A DNA stretch of 64,000 bases, from positions 5,146,001-5,210,000 of the forward strand of contig NZ_CP133774.1 in the NCBI RefSeq assembly GCF_034344865.1. The letters run 5' to 3'. This document shows positions 46,265 to 54,217 of the stretch, piece after piece (position 1 is the stretch's first letter; the number at the start of each line of letters is the position of its first letter). Made by a program: the position numbers and the translations under genes. The notes under the pieces were generated by a model. That model saw only the letters and a list, made by a program, of their open reading frames with translations, ran no database searches and was not told the origin of the DNA. Origin of the DNA: Pseudomonas sp. 10S4. Lineage in GTDB: Bacteria; Pseudomonadota; Gammaproteobacteria; Pseudomonadales; Pseudomonadaceae.

Positions 46265-46296
46265 CGGCAGATTCGGCGGGCTGAAGGAATCTGCCG
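46265..46296. promoter_or_regulatory. 10-bp inverted repeat in the ghrA-gabT divergent region
   Basis: CGGCAGATTC (46265-46274) and GAATCTGCCG (46287-46296) are exact inverse copies with a 12-base spacer. Centred between the divergent genes, this could be an operator. It does not resemble a standard Lrp site, and it could also be a leader hairpin. Confidence 0.5.
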
Positions 46297-46426
46297 TTTG
46301 GCAGGGTGAAAACAGTCGATCCGAATTTCTCAGGGGCCAAGTTCGGCGTAGTTCGTTTCGCGCAAGCCTTAACCTGAACACCATCGCAACCACCTCCCGG
46401 TTGCCGGACTCACGATGGGAAATGCC

Positions 46427-47719
46427 ATGAATAGCAAAGTCGACGACACCCCACATTTGCTCCGTCAGCGCGATCAATTCGTGCCGCGTGGCCTGGTTAC
46501 CGCTCACCCGCTGGTGATCGATCGCGCCCAAGGCGCCGAGTTGTGGGACGTGGACGGCAAGCGCTACCTGGATTTTGTCGGCGGCATTGGTGTGCTGAAC
46601 ATCGGTCACAACCACCCGAAAGTGGTCGAGGCGGTGCAGGCGCAACTGCAGAAGGTTTCTCACGCCTGCTTCCAGGTGGTCGCCTATAAACCCTACCTCG
46701 ATCTGGCCCAGCGCCTGTGCGAAATGATCGGCGGCAAAGAAGCCTATAAAGCAGCGTTCTTCACCTCCGGCGCCGAGGCCGTGGAGAACGCGGTGAAGAT
46801 CGCTCGCGCTCACACCAATCGTTCGGCGGTGATTGCCTTTCGCGGCGGTTTCCATGGTCGGACGTTACTCGGTACCACGCTGACCGGCATGAGCCAGCCG
46901 TACAAACAGAACTTCGGGCCATTCGCGCCAGAGGTGTTTCACACGCCTTATCCGAATGCCTATCGCGGTGTCACCAGCGAGATGGCGCTCAAGGCGCTGG
47001 ACGAATTGCTCGCGACCCAGGTTGCGCCGGAGCGAGTCGCGGCGATCATCATCGAACCGGTGCAGGGTGACGGCGGTTTCCTGTCGGCACCTGTCGAGTT
47101 CCTCAAGGGGCTGCGTGCGTTGACTGAAAAACACGGCATCGTGCTGATTCTCGATGAAATCCAGACCGGTTTCGGTCGTACCGGCAAGTGGTTCGGTTTC
47201 CAGCACGCCGGCATCCAGCCGGACCTGGTGACCGTCGCCAAAAGCCTGGCCGGTGGTTTGCCGTTGTCCGGAGTGGTTGGTAAAGCCGACATCATGGATG
47301 CGCCGTTGCCCGGTGGTTTGGGCGGTACCTATGGCGGTAACGCGTTGTCTTGTGCAGCGGCGTTGGCGGTGATCGATGCCTTTGAAGAAGAAAAACTGCT
47401 GGCACGCGGCGAAGCGTTGGGCGAGCGGCTGCGCCAGGGACTGCTGCGCTTGCAGAGCCGTCACCCACAAATCGGCGACGTGCGCGGCGCCGGGTTCATG
47501 CTGGCCATCGAGCTGATCAAGAACGACGAGGCCCGTACCCCGGACGCCGACTTGAACCAGCGCCTGATCGATGAAGCCCGCAAGGGTGGTTTGCTGGTGA
47601 TCAAGTGTGGCGTGTACCGCAACGTCCTGCGCTTCCTCGCGCCACTGGTGGCCACCGAAGCACAGGTCGACGAAGCCCTGCAAATTCTGGATGTCGCTTT
47701 GGCACGCGTCTTGAACTGA
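46427..47719 (+). CDS. gabT: 4-aminobutyrate aminotransferase (class III, GabT)
   Basis: This PLP-dependent class III aminotransferase (430 residues) moves an omega-amino group to 2-oxoglutarate. Motifs are GAEAVENAVKIARAHT, FRGGFHGRT, IILDEIQTGFGRTGKWF-like ILILDE(IQ)TGFG, and VTVAKSLAGG with the PLP Lys. With GabD it would convert GABA to succinate. ATG 46427 is preferred over 46415 (N terminus MNSKVDD). It is the first gene of a group that runs into the HAD and Lrp genes. Confidence 0.88.
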   Translation: MNSKVDDTPHLLRQRDQFVPRGLVTAHPLVIDRAQGAELWDVDGKRYLDFVGGIGVLNIGHNHPKVVEAVQAQLQKVSHACFQVVAYKPYLDLAQRLCEMIGGKEAYKAAFFTSGAEAVENAVKIARAHTNRSAVIAFRGGFHGRTLLGTTLTGMSQPYKQNFGPFAPEVFHTPYPNAYRGVTSEMALKALDELLATQVAPERVAAIIIEPVQGDGGFLSAPVEFLKGLRALTEKHGIVLILDEIQTGFGRTGKWFGFQHAGIQPDLVTVAKSLAGGLPLSGVVGKADIMDAPLPGGLGGTYGGNALSCAAALAVIDAFEEEKLLARGEALGERLRQGLLRLQSRHPQIGDVRGAGFMLAIELIKNDEARTPDADLNQRLIDEARKGGLLVIKCGVYRNVLRFLAPLVATEAQVDEALQILDVALARVLN

Positions 47720-47814
47720 GCTCCTGCAGGCTCGGGGCGCTGCTGCAAGGCATCGCCCGTGAGCCTTTATGGAGCATGGAGGGATGGAATGCATCATTGG
47801 AGGCTTTGCACACC

Positions 47815-48471
47815 ATGGGGCTGACTGATTATCGAGCGCTGCTCATCGATTGCGATGAAGTCCTGGTCGATCGCGACTCGGGCGTCTGGGCGGCGTTGCA
47901 ACCGCTGCTCGACAGCCGGGGCGGGCACCCGGACAAGGAACAGGTGCTGGCCGAATACGGCGAGGTGGTGCGCGCACTGTATCCGCGCTTCGGTGAGCTA
48001 GGCTTCAGTGGACTGCTGTGTTTCGCCCATCGCCAGTTGGCCGAGCGCTGGGGCCTGAAAGCCAGTTGGGAGGAGGGCATGAGCTTCGCCCGTTCGGTGG
48101 CCGGCTGGTCGCTGTTCGAGGACGCGCCGGGGGCGATGTTGTACCTGCGCAAGTTCTATCGCTTGCTGGTACAGGGCGACCGGGATGCCGAGGATCGTGG
48201 GCTGCTTTGCGAACGATTGGGGATCATGGCCGACGATTTTATTTCACTGGCCAGCGACCCTTTGCAGGACCCGGACTGGCTCCAGGCCAATACGCTTAAG
48301 CCAAGCGAAATCCTGCAAGTGACTCGGCCTTCAGCCAGTCGGCAGGCGAGCAGCGATGTGTGCCTGATCTGTCGCAGCCGGGTCAAACACCCGACGCCAT
48401 GTGCTGCGGATTACTGCATCAACAGCATGGCGGATCTGGTGGCTCAGCATCAGCTGTCTTTACGGCGCTGA
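47815..48471 (+). CDS. HAD-family hydrolase-like protein with C-terminal cysteine cluster
   Basis: The 218-residue protein starts with a HAD nucleophile motif (ALLIDCDEVLVDRDSG). It has an overall HAD cap-domain look, but the later motifs are weakly conserved. The last 40 residues carry C183-x2-C186-x9-C196-x4-C201 (SSDVCLICRSRVKHPTPC), a possible zinc-binding or redox tail that ordinary HAD hydrolases lack. The start is uncertain: ATG 47815 has GGAGG about 11 bp upstream, and 47776 is an alternative. Function is unknown; it sits between gabT and the Lrp gene. Confidence 0.65.
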   Translation: MGLTDYRALLIDCDEVLVDRDSGVWAALQPLLDSRGGHPDKEQVLAEYGEVVRALYPRFGELGFSGLLCFAHRQLAERWGLKASWEEGMSFARSVAGWSLFEDAPGAMLYLRKFYRLLVQGDRDAEDRGLLCERLGIMADDFISLASDPLQDPDWLQANTLKPSEILQVTRPSASRQASSDVCLICRSRVKHPTPCAADYCINSMADLVAQHQLSLRR

Positions 48472-48516
48472 TTTTGCTAGAAGATTGTCTTACAAACGGC
48501 AGTCAAGAGGTACGCA

Positions 48517-49005
48517 ATGGAAGGTTTAGTCAAACTGGACCGGATCGACATCAGCATTTTGGTCGAGCTGCAAAAGGACGGGCGCATGACCAACGTCAGC
48601 CTCGCCGATGCGGTGGGATTGTCGGCCAGCCCCTGCCTGCAACGGGTCAAGCGGCTGGAATCGGCTGGTTATATTTCCAGCTACAAGGCGCACCTGAACC
48701 TGGCGAAGATCACCGATTCGGTGACGGTCTTCACCGAGATCACCCTGAGCGATCACAAGCGCGAAGACTTCGCCAAATTCGAGTCCAACATTCGCCTGGT
48801 CGATGAAGTGCTCGAATGCCATTTGATCAGCGGTGGCTACGATTACCTGGTGCGCTTCATGACCCGCAGCATCCAGCATTATCAGGAAGTGATTGAAAGC
48901 CTGTTGGACAAGAACATCGGCATCTCCAAGTACTTCAGCTACATCGTCATCAAATCCCCCGTGCTCAAGGACGGCGTGCCGTTGCGTAAATTGCTGCGGC
49001 ACTGA
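48517..49005 (+). CDS. Lrp/AsnC-family transcriptional regulator
   Basis: The 162-residue protein has an N-terminal AsnC helix-turn-helix (LDRIDISILVELQKDGRMTNVSLADAVGLSASPC) and a C-terminal RAM ligand-binding domain (LISGGYDYLVRFMTRS). Family members sense amino acids and often control nearby catabolic operons. Placement at the end of the aminotransferase group makes it a candidate regulator of this cluster. GAGG precedes the ATG. A REPIN follows the stop. Confidence 0.9.
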   Translation: MEGLVKLDRIDISILVELQKDGRMTNVSLADAVGLSASPCLQRVKRLESAGYISSYKAHLNLAKITDSVTVFTEITLSDHKREDFAKFESNIRLVDEVLECHLISGGYDYLVRFMTRSIQHYQEVIESLLDKNIGISKYFSYIVIKSPVLKDGVPLRKLLRH

Positions 49006-49036
49006 CAGCCCCATTCCCAATCCCAACACAAATCCC

Positions 49037-49126
49037 TGTGGGAGCGGGCTTGCTCGCGAAGAGGCCGTGTCAGTCGATAGAGATGTCGACTGACACACCG
49101 CTTTCGCGAGCAAGCCCGCTCCCACA
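49037..49126. repeat. REPIN-type 90-bp inverted pair, copy 4
   Basis: The REP arms and the conserved middle (GATGTCGACTGACAC) are the same as in the other copies, with exact length 90 bp. It lies 31 bp after the Lrp gene stop. Confidence 0.95.
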
Positions 49127-49397
49127 TTTGTTTTGCAGCGCTGCATGCACTGCGTTTGGACATTGCCTCGCTTGAACTCCTCAACCCGCCTCATCCTGGC
49201 GCAAGCCGCATAAACATCTGTTTCAACCCGAAAAAACAGTCACCGATGACTCCTCACGTACCGATTTCAGAACAAAGCGCAAAAGTCTCTGCGCTGTAAT
49301 GCGTGCAGAGAGAGGGAGCGGTTTGTGAAGTTGCTGATTTCGGGAGGATGAAGCGACTGCAACGAACCGCTGAATAACACCAATCGGAGCCAAAAAA
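49127..49397. other. Upstream region of the DUF4198 operon
   Basis: About 270 bases without a gene lie between the REPIN and the DUF4198 gene. A promoter for the operon is expected, but no clear elements were seen apart from a weak 6-bp hairpin. Confidence 0.35.
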
Positions 49398-50174
49398 ATG
49401 CGAATGAGCAACGCAAAAGCACTATTGGGTTACGGCGTCTTCATGCTGGCCAGCAGCAGCGAGGCGCACCAGATCTGGTACGAGCAGCCACCGGGGCAAC
49501 CCTTGGCGTTGTACTACGGCGAATATGACAAGAACATGCTGGAAGTCACACCGGGCGGGATGGACCGGTTCCAGCAACTCAAGGGCTGGTCGATTGGCAA
49601 CAATTCGAAACCATTGAATCTGACCTTACAGCGTCAAGCGTTTGCGGTGGCGCATCAGGCGTCGGGCGATGACTCGCTGTTGGCCCAGGACCCGCATTAT
49701 CCGATCTTTGACCTGCATGAAGCCGACAAAACCCTGAAAACCCACTGGACGCCGGCGACCCGATGGGTCGGCGATTTGCGTGTGCGAACCCCGGAACTGA
49801 CTCTGGACATCGTGCCCACCGGCCGCGTCGACGGCAACAAGGCCCAATTCCAAGTGTACTATTCGCAAAAACCGCTGGCGGATCAGGACGTTATGCTGGA
49901 AACCGGCTCCGGCGAAGTCTTCACCCAGCGGACCGATGCGGCGGGCAAGGTCACCTTCGAGTTGCCCTGGCAGGGCACGTATGTGGTGGCGGTCGAATAC
50001 AAGGACCGCACCCCCGGTGAACGCGTGAGTCCCCAAGGCAAGACCGAGCAGTACGACTTGAAGAGCTTCAGCTCGACGCTGTCGTTCTATCGCACGCAAG
50101 GCAAACAATCGTTGCCACGGGCCCCGTCGCAACTGCCAGCCTCCGAAGTCGCCCGGTTGAAGAAACAGGCCTGA
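49398..50174 (+). CDS. DUF4198-family periplasmic protein
   Basis: This is a 258-residue protein with a signal peptide (ALLGYGVFMLASSSEAHQIW) and the DUF4198 pattern of early histidine and tryptophan (HQIWYEQPP). A beta-sandwich C-terminal part follows (KVTFELPWQGTYVVAVEYKD). Related proteins are linked to nickel and cobalt uptake and often sit with metal transporters, but no metal gene is adjacent here. It is probably the first gene of a two- to three-gene operon with the acyltransferase-like and porin genes. Confidence 0.8.
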   Translation: MRMSNAKALLGYGVFMLASSSEAHQIWYEQPPGQPLALYYGEYDKNMLEVTPGGMDRFQQLKGWSIGNNSKPLNLTLQRQAFAVAHQASGDDSLLAQDPHYPIFDLHEADKTLKTHWTPATRWVGDLRVRTPELTLDIVPTGRVDGNKAQFQVYYSQKPLADQDVMLETGSGEVFTQRTDAAGKVTFELPWQGTYVVAVEYKDRTPGERVSPQGKTEQYDLKSFSSTLSFYRTQGKQSLPRAPSQLPASEVARLKKQA

Positions 50175-50202
50175 TCCATCGCCCCCTACAGGAGTTACCG
50201 AT

Positions 50203-51408
50203 ATGTCCCAATCATCAGGATTGGCCGGGCAGGCGGGAAGTGTTTCCGCTGCGCTGGCTGCCCCGCTGGTAAAAGCCAACACCCGGATGTTGGCCATCGA
50301 TGCCTTGCGCGGTTTCGTCATGCTGTTGATGTTGATCGACCACGTGCGCGAAACCTTTCTGCTGCATCGCCAGGTCACCGATCCAATCGACGCCTTGAGC
50401 GTAACGCCCGACTTGTACTTCACCCGGATGCTCAGCGAAATCTGCGCGCCAGTCTTCATCTTCCTCACTGGCCTGTCGGCCTGGCTCTACAGCCAGAAAC
50501 ACACCGCCAGTGAAACCTCAGTGTTCCTGCTCAAGCGCGGGTTCTTCCTGGTGTTTCTGGAAATCACCTTCGTCTGCTTCGCATGGAACGCCGAGTTCCC
50601 GCCCAAGACCTTGTGGTTGCAGGTGATCTGGTGCATCGGCATCTGCATGATCGTCCTCGCCGGGTTGCTGCACTTCAAGCGCAGTTGGCTGATTGTGCTG
50701 GGGCTGGTCATCGTCGCCGGGCATAACCTGTTCGATAACGTCGTCGTCGGGTCAGAGTCGTCATTCTATGTGCCGTGGTCGATCCTGCATCAGAAGGTGT
50801 TTATCGACATCACCGAGTTCACCCGGGCGCGCACCACGTATCCCGTGTTGCCGTGGATCGGGGTGATTCTGCTGGGTTGGGCCATCGGGCCGTGGTTCGG
50901 CAAGGACATGGAGCCGGCCGAGCGCATTTCCCGGCTGGTCAAACTTGGCGTCGGCTTGCTGGTGGCGTTCGTGTTCATCCGGTACCTGAACGTCTACGGC
51001 GAGAAACCTTGGGTGCAGACCGGTGATTCGTTGCGCACCTTCATGAGTTTCATGAGCGCCAAGAAGTACCCGCCGTCGCTGATGTTCCTGATGCCTACCC
51101 TCGGTTTGGGGCTGCTCCTGCTGGCGTTGTTCGAGAAGCTGCAGGATCGCTGGTCCACCGCGACGCTGGCGATCTACGGCGGGGCGCCGATGTTTTTCTA
51201 TCTGCTGCACCTGTATGTGCTCAAGGCCATGTACCTGGCGGCGGTCGCAATCTGGGGCGCCAATCAGGGCGCGTATTACGGCTTCGATAACCTGCCCACG
51301 GTGTGGCTGTGGAGCGTGATTCTTGGGGTGTTGTTGTTCTTCCCGACACGCTGGTTCGCTGCCCTCAAGCAGCGGCGTCGCGACATCGCGATTCTCAAAT
51401 ACCTCTGA
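50203..51408 (+). CDS. DUF1624/HGSNAT-like membrane acyltransferase
   Basis: The 401-residue polytopic membrane protein has the DUF1624 start RMLAIDALRGFVMLLMLIDHVRETF, about ten hydrophobic segments, and PVFIFLTGLSAWLYSQ. It resembles heparan-alpha-glucosaminide N-acetyltransferase, whose conserved His is in LIDHVRE here. A role in acetylating a cell-surface glycan is a family-based guess. AGGAG lies at good spacing before the ATG, 28 bp after the DUF4198 gene. Confidence 0.82.
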   Translation: MSQSSGLAGQAGSVSAALAAPLVKANTRMLAIDALRGFVMLLMLIDHVRETFLLHRQVTDPIDALSVTPDLYFTRMLSEICAPVFIFLTGLSAWLYSQKHTASETSVFLLKRGFFLVFLEITFVCFAWNAEFPPKTLWLQVIWCIGICMIVLAGLLHFKRSWLIVLGLVIVAGHNLFDNVVVGSESSFYVPWSILHQKVFIDITEFTRARTTYPVLPWIGVILLGWAIGPWFGKDMEPAERISRLVKLGVGLLVAFVFIRYLNVYGEKPWVQTGDSLRTFMSFMSAKKYPPSLMFLMPTLGLGLLLLALFEKLQDRWSTATLAIYGGAPMFFYLLHLYVLKAMYLAAVAIWGANQGAYYGFDNLPTVWLWSVILGVLLFFPTRWFAALKQRRRDIAILKYL

Positions 51409-51411
51409 TGT

Positions 51412-51435
51412 GCCGAACGGTGTCCCCCGTTCGGC
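51412..51435 (+). other. Strong GC hairpin between the acyltransferase and porin genes
   Basis: GCCGAACGG (51412-51420) pairs with CCGTTCGGC (51427-51435) around a 6-base loop. No U run follows, so it is probably not a full terminator. It may give differential expression or mRNA stability between the two genes. Confidence 0.5.
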
Positions 51436-51474
51436 GGGACACCTTGCAGACCTCGAATTCTGTGGAGTTGCACT

Positions 51475-52819
51475 GTGAAAACCCTATCGACGCATACCCT
51501 GCTATTGGCATTGGGCGGGCAGTCGCTGCTCGCCTTCGCTTCAGAGCAAGACAACGCAAAAGGCTTTGTCGAGGACAGTCAGTGGAGCCTGCTCAACCGC
51601 AGCGTCTACGACCGCCGCGACTATGAGCACGGTTCGCTGAGCAATGGCGCACGCAATGCCTACAAACCTCGCGCCCAACGCAGCGACCTCGCCGAGGAAT
51701 GGGCCTACGGCTTGATGGCCGATTTTACCTCCGGCTACACCCGCGGCACCTTAGGATTTGGCCTCGATGCTCACGCCTATTCCGGTTGGGAGCTGGACAG
51801 CGGAGGCGGGCGGGCCGGCAAGGCTGCGGCTGCTCGGCGTCGACAATGACGGCCACCCCAAGGATGAATTCAGTCGCGGTGGCGCCGTGGCCAAACTGCG
51901 GTTTTTCTCCACCGAACTGCGCTACGGCGAACAGCGAGTGAAAACCCCGGTGTTCGGCTCATCCGATAGCCGCCTGCTGCCCGAAACCGCCACTGGCTGG
52001 TTGCTGACCAGCCGCGAACTTCCGGCCACCACGCTGTACGGCGGCCACTTCAACGAAAGCACCGACCGCAACGCCAGCAGCCATGACCAAGGCTTTGTGG
52101 TCAATTACTCCAATGGAAAACAGGGCGACAGCTTTGATCTGGTGGGCGTGCGCAACACGGCACTCAAAGGGCTCAACGCCAGCCTGTTCAGTGCGGTCTA
52201 CGCCGACACTTGGCGCCAGCACTACCTCGGCGCGGTTTATACCCAGCCGTTGGCCGATGGCCAGGACCTGACTTTCGACCTTAACCTCTATCGCACCCAA
52301 GACACCGGTAAAGCCTTGTCCGGCCGGATCGACAACACCACCTGGAGTTTTCTCACAACCTACAAGGCCGGCTCCCACAGCTTCGGCCTGGGTTATCAGA
52401 AAGTCGACGGCGACACGCCCTACGACTACGTCACCCGCGGCGCAATCTACCTGAGCAACGCCGTGGCGCTGTCCGACTTCAACGCCCCGCAAGAAGCGTC
52501 CTGGCAAGCTCGCTACGACCTGAACATGACCGGCTACGGCATTCCCGGCCTGACCTTCGGCGCACTCTATGTCCGCGGCAGCGGCATCGACGGCAGCCAC
52601 ATGGACCCGAATGGCGGCTACAAATGGCTGGGTTACGGGCAGGGCGGCAAACATTGGGAACGCGACATCCAGGCCAAATACGTGGTGCAATCCGGCGCGG
52701 CGAAGAATCTCGCGTTTACCTTGCGCCACGCGGTACATCGCGGGAATGCGGCGCAAGCGGAACTGGATGCGAACCAGATCAGGCTGGCGATTGAGTATCC
52801 GCTGGGTGGGGAATTCTGA
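51475..52819 (+). pseudogene. OprD-family outer-membrane porin, frameshifted
   Basis: OprD-family porins pass amino acids, peptides or aromatic acids. The GTG start has TGTGGAG upstream, and a signal peptide (LLLALGGQSLLAFA) follows. The N-terminal family block GFVEDSQWSLLNRSVYDRRDY is in the first frame. Later blocks (RYDLNMTGYGIPGLTFGALY and the C-terminal strand RLAIEYPLGGEF) are in a second frame that opens before 51825. Removing one base at 51824-51826 joins RAGKA to RLLGVDNDG and gives 447 residues, a normal OprD length. As read, the protein would stop at 51849. Confidence 0.85.
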
Positions 52820-52887
52820 TTCGCGAACATGACGTAGCGTGAAACCGGGTGCGATCAAGCGGGCAGAAATTTTTTGAAATCAAGGGG

Positions 52888-52916
52888 TTGCCAGCCTCGG
52901 GAAATCAGTACATAAT
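52888..52916 (+). promoter_or_regulatory. Candidate promoter for tRNA-Cys
   Basis: TTGCCA (52888-52893) and CATAAT (52911-52916) are separated by 17 bases, a good sigma-70 match. The tRNA begins 130 bp further on, so a transcript would have a long leader. Confidence 0.5.
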
Positions 52917-53046
52917 TCACGCCATCGAAAGCACAGACGGCTGAAAAAGCCTAATGTTTTCAAAGAGTTAGAGAATGATTTAATCAACTCTCGAAGCTCA
53001 GCGTTTGTACGCATTTGGTGTCGTGCTACTGACATCAGATGTTTGA

Positions 53047-53120
53047 GGCCGAGTAGCAAAATGGTTATGCAGTGGATTGCAAATCCACCTACGCCGGTTC
53101 GATTCCGACCTCGGCCTCCA
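53047..53120 (+). tRNA. tRNA-Cys(GCA)
   Basis: The 74-nt cloverleaf has acceptor GGCCGAG paired with CTCGGCC, a U discriminator and encoded CCA. The anticodon is GCA within GGATTGCAAATCC, and the T loop is GGTTCGATTCC. It has its own terminator. Confidence 0.95.
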
Positions 53121-53129
53121 CTTTAAACG

Positions 53130-53168
53130 AGCTCCGTAGATCTTTGATCTACGGAGCTTTTTTATTTT
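53130..53168 (+). terminator. Rho-independent terminator of tRNA-Cys
   Basis: AGCTCCGTAGATC and GATCTACGGAGCT pair around TTT and are followed by TTTTTTATTTT. Confidence 0.9.
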
Positions 53169-53211
53169 CGCAGTCCTGCAAGATTTTGTCTTGAAAAGGG
53201 CATTTGCGAAC

Positions 53212-53240
53212 TTGCTTCACCGGGGCGGGGTGTATATATT
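53212..53240 (+). promoter_or_regulatory. Candidate promoter for tRNA-Leu
   Basis: TTGCTT (53212-53217) and TATATT (53235-53240) are separated by 17 bases, and the spacer is GC-rich. The tRNA starts 73 bp downstream of the -10. This supports independent expression of the tRNA-Leu gene. Confidence 0.55.
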
Positions 53241-53312
53241 TCCCCTCTGTTGCACAAGCGTCAGAACTGCCAGGTTTTTTGGGCAGCCGTAAGACCGCTT
53301 GATCGCGCTACC

Positions 53313-53399
53313 GCCCGAATGGCGAAATTGGTAGACGCATGGGACTTAAAATCCCCCGCTCGTAAGGGCGTGCCGGTTCGATTCCGGCTTCGGGCACCA
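53313..53399 (+). tRNA. tRNA-Leu(UAA)
   Basis: This 87-nt class II tRNA has acceptor GCCCGAA paired with TTCGGGC. The anticodon is TAA in GGGACTTAAAATCCC, a long variable arm (CCCCGCTCGTAAGGGCG) is present, and CCA is encoded. Its 3' end is repeated imperfectly at 55170-55207. Confidence 0.95.
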
Positions 53400-53407
53400 T
53401 CTTAAAT

Positions 53408-53450
53408 CAAGGGTTTGCGGGCGAAAGCTGATGCAAACCCTTGTTTGTTT
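53408..53450 (+). terminator. Rho-independent terminator of tRNA-Leu
   Basis: CAAGGGTTTGC (53408-53418) and GCAAACCCTTG (53433-53443) pair with a 14-base loop and are followed by TTTGTTT. Confidence 0.8.
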
Positions 53451-53675
53451 CTGGGTCGCAAAAATAGACATGGGTCGCAACTCACTTGGTTGGCGACACT
53501 TTTTTGCTCTTGCCCGCCACATCAGAAAGAACACTCCAGTGGTTGTTACTCGGACGGCTCGTGCTCCATGTCCGTTCACTTGACTCAAGTAACGGCCAAC
53601 GTCGTTTGAGGATGTTAAAGCTGTTCCGGACAGGCGGGCTGAGCGTGCAGCGCTTTTTCGTTTCTGGTAGTCAGC

Positions 53676-53700
53676 AAAAAGCCTGGACGTTGCCAGGCTT
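53676..53700 (-). terminator. Terminator of the 56-residue membrane protein gene
   Basis: On the minus strand AGCCTGG and CCAGGCT form a 7-bp stem followed by TTTTTG. It lies 15 bp past the stop of the small gene. Confidence 0.75.
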
Positions 53701-53714
53701 CATTGGAAAATCAC

Positions 53715-53885
53715 TCAGCGCGAATAAAGCTTCCTCACTTGCTCCGTGCGTTCGAGAGAGGATTTACTCTTTCGCCTTTGAACCCAACTCCAGAAGGCGT
53801 GTATGGGGTGAAGAAAGGCTGCAAGTACGCAAACCAGCATGATGATGAAGAGTGAAATCAGCGGGAAGCTTTCGTGCGAGAACAT
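53715..53885 (-). CDS. Small single-span membrane protein, 56 residues
   Basis: The frame runs MFSHESFPLISLFIIMLVCV, then a short basic tail ending VRKLYSR. One membrane helix (residues about 8-26) and a cationic cytoplasmic tail are visible. An ACAGGAG ribosome site lies 9 bp before the ATG, and a terminator follows the stop, which supports a real gene. No family was recognised. It is shorter than most annotation cutoffs. Confidence 0.6.
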   Translation of the reverse strand: MFSHESFPLISLFIIMLVCVLAAFLHPIHAFWSWVQRRKSKSSLERTEQVRKLYSR

Positions 53886-54217
53886 GGTGGGTTACTCCTG
53901 TATTCACTATGTCGGAATACTTGAGGGTAGTCAGCTAAGCCCATGTTTGCATGAACATTCTTTAAAGGTTTGTTCATTTTTAATGACTTGAAATATGCAT
54001 CTTTAGCTGTTATTCGCGTAATTTTGCCACTCAGTCATGAGTCAATCGCCAGAGCTGATCCGGCTCGTGCTTGATTGGATCAGCATTACGTTATGGTCGA
54101 TTCCTGCCTGTTACGTCTGACAGAAATCGACCAGAACGAGATTTACCTGACCGGGCAACCAAACCTGTGTTGGCGTAGGCCGCCATCACTCGCTCGAGCC
54201 CAACCAAATAGCTGGTT
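53886..54217. other. Gene-free stretch inside the tRNA-Leu segment
   Basis: About 330 bases between the small membrane protein gene and the SYLF gene, both on the minus strand. No ORF with coding character is seen. It should contain the promoter of the small gene. Confidence 0.35.

Noticed and set aside
51412..51435. Terminator between the acyltransferase and porin genes
   Set aside because: The hairpin is strong but lacks the following U run, so it is recorded as a hairpin only.
53346..53588. An 80-residue minus-strand ORF over tRNA-Leu
   Set aside because: It reads the antisense of the tRNA 3' end (the familiar WCPKPESNRHA artefact).
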